DNA of 64,000 nt from Callorhinus ursinus. Its lineage: Eukaryota > Chordata > Mammalia > Carnivora > Otariidae. Positions 1 to 11,178 of this stretch are shown one piece after another (the stretch's first letter is position 1; every line of letters begins with the position of its first letter). The notes below the pieces were generated by a model, which worked only from the letters and a program-made list of their open reading frames with translations, had not been told where the DNA came from and did no database searches. A program made the translations under genes and the position numbers. The stretch spans positions 4,221,603 through 4,285,602 of the forward strand of contig NW_020312935.1 of the NCBI RefSeq assembly GCF_003265705.1, given 5' to 3'.

Positions 1-105
1 CAGACTTTTGACCCCCAGAACTCTAAGAATATAAATTTATGGGTTTTTTTTAAGCTACTAAGTTAGTAGTCATTTATTAAAACACCAACAGGAAACTAAT
101 ATGGC
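1..105 (+). mobile_element. Ancient LTR-like repeat, 3' end fragment
   Basis: The segment carries the pattern ccagaactctaagaatataa, then a run around 'aagctactaagtt', and ends in ggaaactaatatgg. The same 3'-end layout occurs at 50,390-50,462, so these are two copies of one old family. I think it is a MaLR (MLT1-like) solo LTR tail, but the family name is from memory and could be wrong. The left part lies outside the window. Confidence 0.45.
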
Positions 106-1764
106 AGAAAGGGGTTTCCTCCGAAGACCCCCAAGCCCAGGCAAATACTTAATCCTCTCAACGTCCTAGAGAAGAGAAAGAAAAGGGAGAAAGAGGAGTT
201 TGAGCAGGTCATCTGAGACTAAAGTCAAATCAATAGCAGAACAGAGAAAATATCAAGTTTAATAGCTGGAGGGAGACATGATCCTCCCAACTATAAAAAC
301 GCAGCTGTCTGGAGCTTCATTTGAGTGAGGGGTTTGGATCCTGCCCTGGGGGAAGCCCAGGCATTTCACTGTGATAATTTCTCAGGATCACAGTAAAGAA
401 AACGGTGGCCCACATTTGGTTACCCTCACTGACAGCACAATGATGTTCCACGCCCCGAGAACTGGTACTGACACACTGACACCATAACTAGGAGTGCCCA
501 GCCCCACCCCAAATAAGAAGAAAGCATGACCGATCCTAGCCACAGAAATGAAGAGATAAAATTCTCTTACACTCCCTGAGTCGTGAAAGTTTGTGCTAAT
601 GTTTATGAGAGAAACAGGAGAAAGCAAAGTAGGAAAGAACATATATCTGCATCATTCACATCCCCAAGGAGATAAATGGACTAAGAACTCTAGGTAATGC
701 CAAATTTAGTTCTTTGCATCACGCCTAACACGCAGATCCCTTGCAAAGGCATTTAAATGCTATTATCAATAACATCACCTTCTAAAATAAACATCTTTTC
801 GTCTATGAAATTTTCCCCATTTTGACCATGTAAAACCTGCAAATTAAACATACACCAGGAGACAAAGGCAACAAGGCAGACAATCTCCAGCTAAGAAATT
901 TGAAAAAAAAAAAAATAGGGAATAAAAAAAAATCAACCTTTGATGAAATAATTGCTTCTGCTGTTATTTTTTTGCTATTGCTTCAGAAATGTTCTGTTTC
1001 TCTCTCTCCCTTTCTTGTCCCTATAGTGTGGTGCCCCGCTGCTGTGAAGATGAAAGGTCCAGTCTCTTTAAAATTTCATGCAGAGATCTTCACAACATCG
1101 AAGCTTTAAAGGCCCATGGCAAATTCAACATATTGTTACACTTGATGGAAGGAGATAAAAATTACATGCAAAATATACTGTATATTCATTGTCTGGAAAT
1201 ACTATAAAGTTACAGCTTCCCATATTTCCTTAACCAGTATGGACACAGACATTTCTGATTTCAATATTTAGAAACACAAAAGATAACACATGGAGTGAGT
1301 ATTGTAGCAAAAATAAGAATGAAATTCAAACCACCTAAGGTTAGATTAGGGTCCTAGGATATGTGAATAGTTTTATTCATCGTTTTCCTAAATTGTTCTA
1401 GATATGTGAAGCATATTTAAAAGACACCAAAAGATACAAAGGGCAAAAAAAAAAGATTTTCTGAAACTTGAGTATATCATGGGGTTCTTTGCCCTAAGTT
1501 ATTCTCTATAAGAAAAATATAGGGATAACAGATTTTTATGTATAAAATTATAACACAAAAAAACATTAAGAGCTAGAACTAAAGATAGTGGAACAGAAAG
1601 CACAGGAATCACAAAAACAAGTTTATCAATCATTATTTAATTTTAATAAAGACTTTATTTTAAAATGTATTTTAAATTCTAAAGTTCAACATCTAAATTT
1701 TCAGTTTGTGTTTTGCTGTAGCTGTTTTTATATGGCCCCACTGAGCCAACCTCCTACATTTGTA
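106..1764. other. No gene seen; AT-rich unique sequence
   Basis: Only short A/T runs stand out (for example the A-run near 903-915). Open frames here are under 90 codons, start at arbitrary ATGs and have low-complexity or hydrophobic translations. I see no repeat family and no paired splice signals. Confidence 0.6.
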
Positions 1765-2150
1765 TTCAGTCACTCTTCTTTCAAATATTTACTGAACATC
1801 TACTATATGCCAGGCACTGTGCTAGGTGTGAAAAAAGAAAAAAACAGAAAGATGTAGTCCCTGCCTCAAGAGGGATTGCAATACAGTAAAAGGAGATAAA
1901 CACAGTAAAAGTTAAGTGTGATAAAGCCTTAGAGGTCCTATGGCTGAAGGAGGGACTAGTTCTTACTATAGAAAAAGAAAAAGTTGTATCCAGGAGTCAC
2001 TCTTTGAGCAGAGGTTTAGACACCTTTTGGGTGCTGATACATAAGCCAAGGCAGCAATGGTGGAGTGGGGAAAAGGGAGGGATTTCAGGAAAATCAAGAA
2101 TACAAAATTTACAGCACTTGGCTACTGATTAGAAAGCAAGAGCATGAGAG
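1765..2150 (-). mobile_element. L2 LINE remnant, 3' end
   Basis: On the plus strand the segment opens with the reverse complement of the L2 3' end (tttactgaacatctactata, then tgccaggcactgtgctagg). It continues through the usual 'ccctgcctcaagagg' and 'gagcagaggtttagac' landmarks. It is old and gapped. A second L2 3' end begins at 2190, so this is a separate copy. Confidence 0.75.
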
Positions 2151-2234
2151 GAGTGTAGGACGAATCCCAGATTTCTAATGTTGCCATCATTCACCAATTC
2201 ATTATTTCAACAGTTATTTAGTACCAGGTAAGTG

Positions 2235-2348
2235 CCAGGTACTATTCTACATATTGGAGACAATAATGAACAAATCATAAAAGAACACAACCCAGGTACT
2301 ATTCTACATATTGGAGACAATAATGAACAAATCATAAAAGAATACAAC
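2235..2348. repeat. 57-bp tandem duplication (2 copies)
   Basis: Copy 1 is 2235-2291 and copy 2 is 2292-2348. They differ at one position (aagaacacaac versus aagaatacaac) plus the final base context. The unit begins ccaggtactattctacatat. It lies inside old L2 sequence but is nearly identical, so the duplication is much younger than the L2. Confidence 0.95.
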
Positions 2349-2505
2349 TCAGTAAACTTAAAAAGGATGATAAGTGGAACACAGTCAACAAATGAGCAAT
2401 TACTATTAAGATATGTAAATCTCATAAAGAAAATAAAACAGGGCGGGTTTACGGAGCAAAGAGAAGGCCAACACAGCTACAGCATGGTTATCAAGATGCA
2501 GTCTC

Positions 2506-2641
2506 CTGAGGATTAAGGAGTGTACTTGTGATGAGCACTGGGTGTCATATGCAAGTGTTGAATCACTAGTTGTACACCTGAAACTAATATTGCACTCTAC
2601 ATTAACAAACTAGAATTTAAATAAAAACCTGAAGAAAAAAA
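2506..2641 (+). mobile_element. L1 3' end, 5'-truncated, inserted in L2
   Basis: The core is the carnivore L1 3' UTR end: gtgatgagcactgggtgtc, then gtacacctgaaactaata, then taaataaaaacctgaagaaa. Flanking copies of gatgcagtctc (left) and gatgcaatctc (right) look like a slightly diverged target-site duplication. Confidence 0.85.
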
Positions 2642-3800
2642 AGGATGCAATCTCAGAGATAGCTATGCACAGCCAGATCACATAGAATATAGAGGCTGAT
2701 AAAGAGTTTGGAATTTAAGTATAATGGAAAAATTTGCATCTTTTAAGTGGAGGAATGACAAAAAAAAATCATCAGGAAAATAGATTAGGGAGTAAAAAGA
2801 AATCAGAGAGGCCAGCTTAAAGGATCTTGAAGTGATCTATGCTGGAGGTGATGGGGACTTGAACCACAAAGGCAGTAGGTGAGAAAAGTCAGGCACTCTC
2901 AGGGTCCCTTTTATATGGCCCCATTGAGGTGGAGTTGACACGTCTTGCTAATAGGGTGGCTGTGCAGGGTGATCAACTTTGACTCCTAGGCTTTGGCTTT
3001 AAAAACTGGGTGGTTAAAGCAACCGAGATGGCGAAGACTTAGAGGCAAAAACAAGGTGGAGGAACATTTAAGTTAGACGTATCAAGGAAGCAGTTGGTTA
3101 TAGGAGACTGGAACTCACAGGAGAGGTCAGGGCTGGATATGAATTTGGGAGTCTCTCAGGATGAAGATGCAAAGTCAAGGGGCTGAATGAGATCACATGG
3201 AGGGTAAGGGGAAGTACTATCAATAGATAAAAGATCCCTGAGACTCTCCCACACAGAGAGGTCAGTCAGAAAGGGTGACCAAGTTCAGCAAAAGAGAACA
3301 GGAAGCCCCAGCCACAGAGATAGAAGGGAAACCAGGAAAACATGTTGACACAAAAGCCAAAGCGACAAACAACTTTTGAGAAGGGAGTGGTCAGGTATGG
3401 AAAAAGCATCTGAAAAGTCAAGGAATATGAGGACATAAACATGACCCCTGGATTGGAAAAAAAAGATCGTTGGTGACCTTAAAACCAGAGTTTCTATGGA
3501 GTTGAGAGGGCCAAAGACTAGGACTGTTTTGAGAAGAGAATGAGACATAATGAAGCATAAACAGCCAGTGTCAGCAACTTTTAGGATTTAAATTTTGTTG
3601 TAAAAGGTAGCCAGGAGATAGGGCCCTAGAGGAGTTGGGGAATGGGGACACGTGAAGTTAAGGGAAAGGTGATGACAAAGCATGAATTTATGTGCTGATA
3701 GTAATTCTGTAAAGAGGCAGAAATTGATGATGCAAGAAAAAGAAGCCTTAAAGGCAAAAGATGTGAACCAGAACGTAAAAAGTAGGGTTTCTTTTATAGG

Positions 3801-4334
3801 AGTAGGCATTTAATTTAAAAAAAACAAAAAAAACAAAACTGTAAAGGACATTTCCATATTTATGAAATTTGAATATAGAGTATATATTAAATGATATTGT
3901 TGAATCAATATTAATTGCCTCAGATATGAGAATGGTAATGTCATGTAAGAAAACGTTCTTTCCCTAGGCAATAAACAGTCAGGTATTTAAAAATGAAATA
4001 ACATGACATCTCTAACTTAGTTTCAAATGATTTTAGAAAAAAGATGCATAAGATAGACAAACCGACTAACTGATGGATAAAACAAATATGGTAAAATTAA
4101 CAATCAGTAAATCTAGAAGTTTGGTTAGGTGTTTGCTGTGCTGTTCCTTCAACTTCTCTATTGATTTGAAATTTTTCCAAATGACAGTTGCAGCGGGGGA
4201 AATTACAGAGGCTTGGGATGAGTCCCTCCCCAGCAGACCTTCCAAATCAGAACCCCTCTGGAGATGGGACCCAGTAATCCATTTTTTAGGAAAGCTCCTA
4301 TGATGGTTCTGATTAACAGCTAGATTGTGATTAG
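3801..4334. other. No gene seen; unique sequence
   Basis: AT-rich, with an A-rich patch (aaaaaaaacaaaaaaaac) near 3816-3835. I see no repeat that I can name and no supported open frame. Confidence 0.5.
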
Positions 4335-4865
4335 TTATCTATTGCTGCATACATACTTACTGGCTTAAAACAACCACCATTTTATTGTGTGAGAGTCTCA
4401 GGGATCTCTTATCTATTGACAGTACCCACGTACCACATGGTCTCATTCAGCCCCATGACGTTGCATCCACATACTGAGAGACTCACAAATCTGTAGGCCA
4501 AGAATCTGGGTAGGACTCAGAAGAGCAGTGTCTCTGCTGGGACTGCAGGATTCAAGACTGCCTTACTAACCATCTGGAGCCTGGGTGCTGGCTGTTGGCT
4601 GAGGCTGCTCCATGTGGCCTCTCTCCAGCAGGACAGCCCGTATTTCTTTCCCTAACAGATCAGCTCCCCCTCTAGCTATACAGAAGCTGTAATACCTAGG
4701 CTTAGCACTGCAGATCTCTTCAATCACATCCTATCAGTCAAAGCAAGTCACAAACTCAGCTCCAATTCAAGGAGGTAGAGGAGACTCCATTTCTTGATGG
4801 GAAGAACAACATCACATTACAAAGGGGTCGTGGAGCATGCGTATGTGAATCAATGCAGGCTGTTT
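4335..4865 (+). mobile_element. Ancient LTR-like repeat (ERVL/MLT2-like?)
   Basis: It shows the recognisable order 'ctattgctgcatac', 'ggcttaaaacaaccacca', 'ggccaagaatctgggtagg', 'tccatgtggcctctct', 'ggtcaaagcaagtcac'-type text and 'gactccatttcttgatggga'. This order is familiar from old mammalian LTR repeats. I infer a solo LTR remnant of an ERVL-type element. The family is uncertain and no internal coding sequence is present. Confidence 0.45.
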
Positions 4866-5949
4866 TAATAACCAACCACAGACACCCACTAAATTAGACT
4901 ACCAACTTAAATAATACAAGCCCCAACTTAAATACAAGCTTGTGTTATAATGTAATTATCCTGTCCATATGTAAATGGGTTCTTCTAAAATTATTTTTTA
5001 AAATAATTCATTTTCTTAATTTGGAAGAAACTAGCAATTTAATGATGGTATTAATTTGCTCAGTAGACCATAAAAATTACAAAAGTAAAATTCAGTCTCT
5101 CCCACTGATTCCTAATCTCTGAGACCCTGATTCAGATCACAGAGGTTTTATAAACTGAGGGACAATCCATTAAATTCTAGAATCCTAGTAAGTTCTCACC
5201 AATCCCACAAACAAATGGAGAGTAGAACTGGAATAAGGATGTTCTTCTTGTGTACAGAGTAGCTCTTCTGTACTCATTCCTGCCCTCTGGGTGATGACAG
5301 AGCCCATAACCTACAACCTCTTCCCCTTTGGTAACTTCTCAAAAGTTCACTAGTTTATCATCATTTCACAGAGGTGGTCAGGCCTTCAACCAGGATCTTG
5401 AATGGGAGGAAGACTATAGGGCCAGGACTTCCCAAAGCAGAGTGATAGAAGATAGGAGCCCCTGCTCTAGCTCTTGTAACCATTACCAGAGCTCCCAAAT
5501 AATGATTTTGATTATGTTCATTTTTGATACTTATTAAAGCACATTTATGTTCCTGTCTAGAATGGCTCTTTACACATGGTCCTTAATGTGGAAAAAGTCT
5601 AATCACATTAGCCATCAAAATCAAAAAGCAGCATCTGATACTATGCCTAAAAAATTAAGGTATGCATAAGACTAACCCATCCCATGCCTCTTGTTAATCT
5701 CAGCCCTATTCACATAAGCTACCTGTGATGGTACCCTGGAGTTGCTGGAGTTGCACAGTATGGCAGCTCTGAGTGTCAGTGCTAGATTTTTAACCCAAGT
5801 CCACCTGGCTTAAAGCTTGAGCTACTTGGACTACACTAAGCAGTGATAAAATGAAAGGTATGAATCTCTGAGTCTTCAGAACGTCAAAAGCCTCCTTCTT
5901 GGAATCAATCAGGTAGATGAGGAAGCATCTGAATTTCTCAAGGGCTCCT
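4866..5949. other. No gene seen; unique sequence
   Basis: Ordinary AT-rich sequence. Open frames are 60-69 codons and unsupported. Confidence 0.5.
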
Positions 5950-6095
5950 GAAATCACCCACAGAGTGATGAATGGAAATGCATTGGAGTTCCTTGGGTTC
6001 TAGCTCTAACTCTGTCATGAATGAGATGCGTGACCTTGGGCCAATCACTTCTCTTCTCTGGGCTCTTATTTTCACCTGTCATGGGAAGAGTTTCT
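5950..6095 (+). mobile_element. MIR SINE fragment
   Basis: The MIR core landmarks are 'ggttctagctctaactctg', 'gcgtgaccttgggccaatca' and 'cttctctgggctcttatttt', in MIR order on the plus strand. The 3' end is missing. Confidence 0.75.
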
Positions 6096-6405
6096 TTTAT
6101 AGCTGATTACTCTTAAGACCAAGACCATCTGTGTGTGCTCATGCACATTCATATGAAGAGCACTTCCATCAAATGTATGCACTTTCTAAGGACAGGTAAG
6201 TATTTGCAATGAAAATATTACCATCAATTACAACACACTTTAAGAGTGTATACTTCATAAGTTTTTACTTTGTCCTATTCTCTTTTAAATGACAACTTCC
6301 ACTTGACAGTGTGCTTAGTTTCAAATATATTTTCCATTTCAAATTTGTACCTTTAAATTCTTACCATCTCAAAATTCATTTTTTCATTTTCCAATGATAC
6401 TTTCC
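6096..6405. other. No gene seen; unique sequence with an isolated donor-like site
   Basis: Contains a good-looking donor, ACAG/GTAAGT at 6196. The upstream candidate exon has stops in all frames. The stretch ends with the left target-site duplication of the L1 that follows (6406-6421). Confidence 0.5.
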
Positions 6406-6421
6406 AAGTTCACTTACATTA

Positions 6422-7090
6422 CATAAGAAACAACAAGTGTTGGTGAGGAAGTGGAGAAAAAGGAACCCTCATGCACTGTTGGTGGGAATGCCAACTGTGC
6501 AATCACTGTGGAAAACAGTATGGAGATTACTCAAAAAATTAAAAATAGAACTACCCTATGATCCAGTAATTGCACTACTGGGTATTTACCCCAAAAATAC
6601 AAAACCACTAATTCGGAAGGATATATATACCCCTATGTTTATTGCACCAGTGTTTACAATAGCCAAGATATGGAAGTAGCCCAGGCATCCATCAATAGAT
6701 GAATGGATAAAGACGTGGTATATATATATATACAACAGAATATTATTTAGCCATAAAAAATAATGAAATATTGACATTTGCAACAAAAAGGATAGAGCTA
6801 GAGAGTATGACGCGAAATAAGTCAATCAGAGAAAGACAAATACCATATGATTTCGCTCAAATGGAGAATTTAAGAAACAAACAAATAAACAAAAAACACA
6901 AACAAAGTAAAAAAGAGAGGAGAGAAAGAGAAAGAGAAACAAACCAAGAAATGGACTCTTAGCTATAGAGAACTGATGGCTACCAGAGGGGAGGTGGGTG
7001 GGAGGATGGGTGAAATAAGTGATGAGGATCAAAGAGTACACTTAACATGATGAGCACAGAGTAATGTAGAGTTGCAAAAGTATAGAAATG
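6422..7090 (+). mobile_element. L1 fragment A: ORF2 C-terminus and partial 3' UTR
   Basis: Begins at the ORF2 C-terminal landmark acaacaagtgttggtgagg. It runs through 'gcactgttggtgggaatgcc', 'gaactaccctatgatccag' and 'gaatggataaagacgtgg' into 3' UTR text (gaggtgggtgggaggatgg). It stops at 'gagcacagagtaatgtagag' without a poly(A). It corresponds to 8663-9240 of the downstream fragment B but is visibly diverged, so it is not a recent duplicate. The left edge abuts the 16-bp duplication aagttcacttacatta. Confidence 0.9.
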
Positions 7091-9362
7091 AAAAAGTATA
7101 GCATCCATTCATGATAAAAACCCTAAGTAAAATAGGTCTAGAGCAAACATATCTCAAAATAATAAAGACCTTATATGAAAAGTCCACAGCCTACATCAAT
7201 ATTCAATGGGGAAAAACTGAGAGCTTTTCCCCTAAGGTCAGGAACAAGACAAAGATATCCACTCTCATCAATTTTACTCAACATAGTACTCGAAGTCCTA
7301 GCCACAGCAATCAGACAACAACAAGAAATAAAAGGCATCCAAACTGGTAAGGAAGAAGTAAAACTTTCACTATTTGCAGATGACATGACACTATATGTAG
7401 GAAAACTGAAAGGCTTCACCAAAAAACTACTATAACTGACTAGTAAAGTCAGTAAAGTCAGAGGATACAAAATTAATGTACAGAAATCTGTTGCATTCCT
7501 ATGCACTAATAATGAAGCAGCAGAAAGTGAAATTAAGAAAACAATTCCATTTACAATTGCCCCAAAAACAGTAAAATATCTAGGAATAAACTTAACCAAA
7601 GAGCTGAAAGACCTGTATTCTGAAAACTATAGAATATTGGTGAAAGAAATTCAAGATAGGATGTGAAGAAATGGAAAGACATTCCATGCAAATGAGTTGG
7701 AAGAACAAATGTTGTTAAAGTGTCTATACTACCCAAATCAATCCACAGATTTAATTCCAATCCCTATCAAAATACCAACAGCATTTTTCACAGAACTAGA
7801 ACAAACAATCCTAAAATTTGTATGGAAACACAAAAGACCTCAAACAACCAAAGTAATCTTGAAAAAGAAAAAAACAACTGGAGGTATCACAATTCCAGAT
7901 TTCAAGTTGTATTGCAAAGCAACAGTAATTAAAACAGTATGGTGCTGTCATAAAAATAGACACACAGATCAATGGAATAGAACAGAGGACCCAGAAATAA
8001 ACCCACAATTACATGGTTAATTAATCTTCAACAAGGGAGAAATGAATATCCAATGGGAAAAAGACAGTCTCTTCAATAAATCGCCTTGAGAAAATTGGAC
8101 AGCCACATGCAAAAGAATGAAACAGGACCATTTTTTTCACCATACACAAAAATAAACTCAAAATGGATTAAGGACCTAAATGTGAGACCTAAAATCATAA
8201 ACATCCTTTAAGAGAGCAATCTCTTAAAGGAATCTCTCTGATGTTGGCCATAGCAACACCTTTGTATATATGTCTCCTGAGACAAGAGAAATAAAAACAA
8301 AAATAAACTACTGGGACTACATCAAAATAAAAAGTTTCTACACAGCAAAGAAAACAATCAACAAAATGAAAAGGCAACATACAGAATGGGAGAAGATATT
8401 TGCAAATAACATATCTGATAAAGGGTTAGTATCCAAAATATATAAAGAACTGATGGAACTCAACACCCAAAAAAAAAAACAAATAATCCAATTAAAAAAT
8501 GGACATAAGACATGGAACAGATATTCTCCAAAGACAACATCCAGATGGGCCAACAGACACATGAAAAGATGCTCAACATCACTCATCATGGGGGAAACAG
8601 AAATCAAAACTACAATGAGATACCACCTCATACCTGTCAGAATGGCCAAAATAAACAACACAGGAAACAACAGGTGTTGGCAAGGATGTGGAGAAAGGGA
8701 AACCCTCTTACACTGTTGTTGGGAAAGCAGCCACTCTGGAAAACAGTACGGAGTTTCCCCAAAACATTAAAAATAGAACTACCCTATGATCCAGTGATTG
8801 CACTACCAGGTATTTACCCAAAGAATATAGAAATACTAAATCACAGGGATACAAGCACCCAAATGTTTATAGCGGCATTATTTACAAAAGCCAAACCATG
8901 GACTCAGTCCAACTGTCCATCCATAGATGAATGGATAAAGAAGATGTGGTATACACACATAGTAGAATATTATTCAGCCATAAAAAAGAATGAAATCTTA
9001 CTATTTGCAACACCTTGGATAGAGCTAGAGAGTACAATGCTCAGCAAAGTAAGTCAAAGGAAGACAAATACCGTATGATCTTACTCATATATGGAATTTA
9101 AGAAACAAATAAGCAAAGACAAAGAGAGACAAACCAAGAAAGAGACCCTTATAGAGAAAAACGATGGTTACCAGAGGAGAGGTTGGTGGGATAATCCAGG
9201 AAAGAGGGGATGCGGATTACAGAGTATACTTATTATGATAAAAATAAAATGATTACAATAAAGAAAAAAATTGTTAAATCACTATATTGTACACCTGAAA
9301 CTAATATAACATTGTATACTAACTATACTGGAATAAGAAAAATAAAAGACTTTAAAAAAAAA
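7091..9362 (+). mobile_element. L1 fragment B: ORF2 from RT domain through 3' UTR and poly(A)
   Basis: Restarts far upstream in ORF2 relative to fragment A. The RT domain is broken by frameshifts but keeps [12 protein letters not shown], the FADD catalytic motif, at about 7373-7384. The connection and C-terminal regions follow (8270-9078). The C-terminal cysteine-rich patch is around 8670-8720, with the 3' UTR 'gtacacctgaaactaatata' and an A-tail ending about 9362. It is 5'-truncated within the RT region and no ORF1 or endonuclease domain is present. Not functional. Confidence 0.9.
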
Positions 9363-9366
9363 GTTC

Positions 9367-9518
9367 GGGGGGTGAGGGGATGGGTTAGCCTGGTGATGGG
9401 TATTAAAGAGGGCACGTATTAAATCGAGCACTGGGTGTTATACGCAAACAATGAATCATGGAACACTACATCAAAAACTAATGATGTAATGTATGATGAT
9501 TAACATAATAAAATTTTT
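9367..9518 (+). mobile_element. Young L1 3'-tail fragment nested at the end of the older L1
   Basis: Contains the young carnivore L1 3' end (gggttagcctggtgatggg, then gagcactgggtgttatacg, then gtgatgtatgatgattaac-type text) seen also at 27.6, 33.6 and 46.4 kb. It is flanked by aaaaagttc on both sides (9358-9366 and 9519-9527). That fits insertion into the last bases of the older L1 tail plus flank. Confidence 0.85.
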
Positions 9519-9561
9519 AAAAAGTTCACTTACATTATCTACACTATGAGAGGTTGCTGCC

Positions 9562-9752
9562 TTTTTTTTAAGATTTTATTTATTTATTTGATAGAGAAAG
9601 ACACAGCAAGAGAGGGAACACAAGCAGGGGGAGTGGGAGAGGGAAAAGCAGGCTTTCCCGCTGAGCAGGGAGCCCGATGTGGGGCTCGATCCCAGGACCT
9701 CCTGACCTGAGCCAAAGGCAGACACTTAACAACTAAGCCACCCAGGCGCCCC
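9562..9752 (-). mobile_element. CAN SINE (tRNA-Lys-derived), caniform type
   Basis: Reverse orientation: poly(T) and aagattttatttatttattt on the left, and the tRNA-like head (gccacccaggcgcccc) at the right end. A short flanking match 'ctgccttttt' on both sides is a likely target-site duplication. Confidence 0.95.
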
Positions 9753-9770
9753 TCTGCCTTTTTCTGTTTA

Positions 9771-10037
9771 CTACTTTTTTAGCCCTATTCAAGTTACTAG
9801 AAGGAGTTATGGGAACTATCCCCAATGCCAATTAGTGTTTTTTAATACAACAGTACAAATAATTACATACCAATATTTATAAACATCAATATGTAAGCAG
9901 TTTGTGTATTTTACTGAAAAAATCTACAGGTGGGGTGTCTGTATATTTACATTTGAACAGCATTTTCAGGAACTTTCAAAATTAGGTCTATGACCAAGAT
10001 GTCCAGAAATAATCAGTTTAGGCAAAATCAAATGTTC
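9771..10037. other. No gene seen; unique sequence
   Basis: AT-rich single-copy-looking spacer between two SINEs. Confidence 0.5.
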
Positions 10038-10052
10038 AAATAATTAGTACTA

Positions 10053-10252
10053 GGGACACCTGGATGACTCAATCGGTTAAGGGTCTGCCTTTGGATCAGT
10101 ACATGATCCCAGGGTCCTGGGATTGAGCCCCTTGTCGGGCTCCTTGCTCAGTGGGGAGCCTACTTCTACTTCTGCCTGCCACTCCCCCTGCTTGTGCTTG
10201 CTCTCTTTCTGACAAATAAGCGAAATGTTAAAAAATAAATAAAAATGAAATG
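10053..10252 (+). mobile_element. CAN SINE with perfect 15-bp target-site duplication
   Basis: The head is gggacacctggatgactcaa and the tail is an AAATAAATAAAAATG-type A-rich run. The flanks aaataattagtacta (10,038-10,052) and aaataattagtacta (10,253-10,267) are identical. Confidence 0.97.
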
Positions 10253-10358
10253 AAATAATTAGTACTAACCATATACTAAAATGATAATGATATGGGAAAT
10301 GCTTTGTAAATCGTAAAGTATTACATACATGTCCAAGTACTACTTTAAAAGTAGGTGG

Positions 10359-10570
10359 AGGGGCACCTGGGTGGCTCAGTTGGTTAAGCGTCTGCCTTCT
10401 GCTCAAGGTCATGATCTCCAGGTCCTGGGATTGAGCCCCGCATTGCATCGGGCTTCCTGCTCAGCAGGGAGTCTGCTTCTCCCTCTCTCTCTCTCTCTCT
10501 CTCCCTCTGCCCCTCCCCACTGCTCATTCCCTCTCTCTGTCAAATAAATAAATAAAATCTTTAAAAAAAT
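10359..10570 (+). mobile_element. CAN SINE with expanded CT tract
   Basis: The head is gggcacctgggtggctcagt. It has an internal (CT)n tract near 10,482-10,503 and an AAATAAATAAAATC tail. The flanks aaaagtaggtgg (left) and aaaagttaggtgg (right) are a target-site duplication with one inserted base. Confidence 0.95.
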
Positions 10571-10739
10571 AAAAGTTAGGTGGCTACCATATGGCTCCAA
10601 GTTTCACCCGATAGATACATCTTTGTAATGTTAACATTCCCAGTGAAAAGCGAATAAAAGACAAAATAACCTGCAGAAATAGATCAGATCTGAAAATCTG
10701 ATGAATTTTCAACTGCACTAAGCACTAATAGATGCTAGC

Positions 10740-11110
10740 TTTAACTGAACGATGATGAGGTCCCAAGCACAGAACTAAAGGCTTTACATTCATCATATAC
10801 ATACTTCCAATTCTCACAAATGGCTTTGCCCCCTCCACTTAGCACATACAAAAACCAATGAACCTTGTCCCGCTGCTGGAAGCCTGAGGTGACCTAGCCA
10901 AGAGGATGAACAGTCTAAGAGGCACACAAATTGAAGAGGCTCTGCCTAGGAAATTGGAGATATCCTCATTTTATAGATGAGGACAACTGACGATTAAGGC
11001 ATTAACCAACTTGTTCAAGATCTCACAGCTCCTAAGTGGCAAAGCTGAAACCGATAATCACGAAATCCCCAAACCTAGATTTTAACTGCTTTGCTCCAGT
11101 GTCTGGCAGT
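10740..11110 (-). mobile_element. MIR SINE, reverse orientation, with an internal insertion
   Basis: The right part shows 'ttttatagatgaggacaact', 'caagatctcacagctccta' and 'agtggcaaagctgaaacc', the reverse complement of MIR. The left part shows 'ccaagcacagaactaaagg' and 'ctttacattcatcat'. About 150 bp between them is not MIR, so this is either one MIR with an insertion or two fragments. Confidence 0.65.
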
Positions 11111-11139
11111 GGAAAAATTTATCAAAAATCTTCCCATCG

Positions 11140-11178
11140 GTGATTAACATAATAAAATAAAAAATAAATAAAAATTTA
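11140..11178 (+). mobile_element. Ultra-truncated L1 tail (about 39 bp) with target-site duplication
   Basis: The insert is gtgattaacataataaaata plus an A-rich run, i.e. only the last dozen or so bases of the young L1 3' end and its tail. It is flanked by aaaatcttcccatcg (ending 11,139) and aaaatcgtcccatcg (ending 11,194), which differ at one base. Compare gtgattaacataacaataaa at 33,740-33,760. Confidence 0.85.

Larger units (their letters stand above)
2190..3800 (-). mobile_element. L2 LINE remnant with RT-domain fossil, interrupted by an L1 tail
   Basis: The 3' end lies at 2190-2300 (repeat of 'gtgccaggtactattctac'). Towards the right come the 3' UTR and then coding sequence on the minus strand. 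A 5'-truncated L1 (2506-2641) splits it, and a 57-bp tandem duplication lies at 2235-2348. The minus-strand translation at 3285-3548 contains LIFLDFSDAFSIPDHSLL. This matches the L2/CR1 reverse-transcriptase core pattern (leucine-rich strand, then D-x-SxAFD-x-x-DH), with the catalytic-region FD degraded to FS. At roughly 1.6 kb this is a long L2 copy for a mammal. No function is expected. Confidence 0.85.

Noticed and set aside
6103..6195. Possible exon between TTTCTTTTATAG and ACAG/GTAAGT, partly MIR-derived
   Set aside because: All three frames contain stops and the acceptor tract is short. At best an untranslated exon, so not called.
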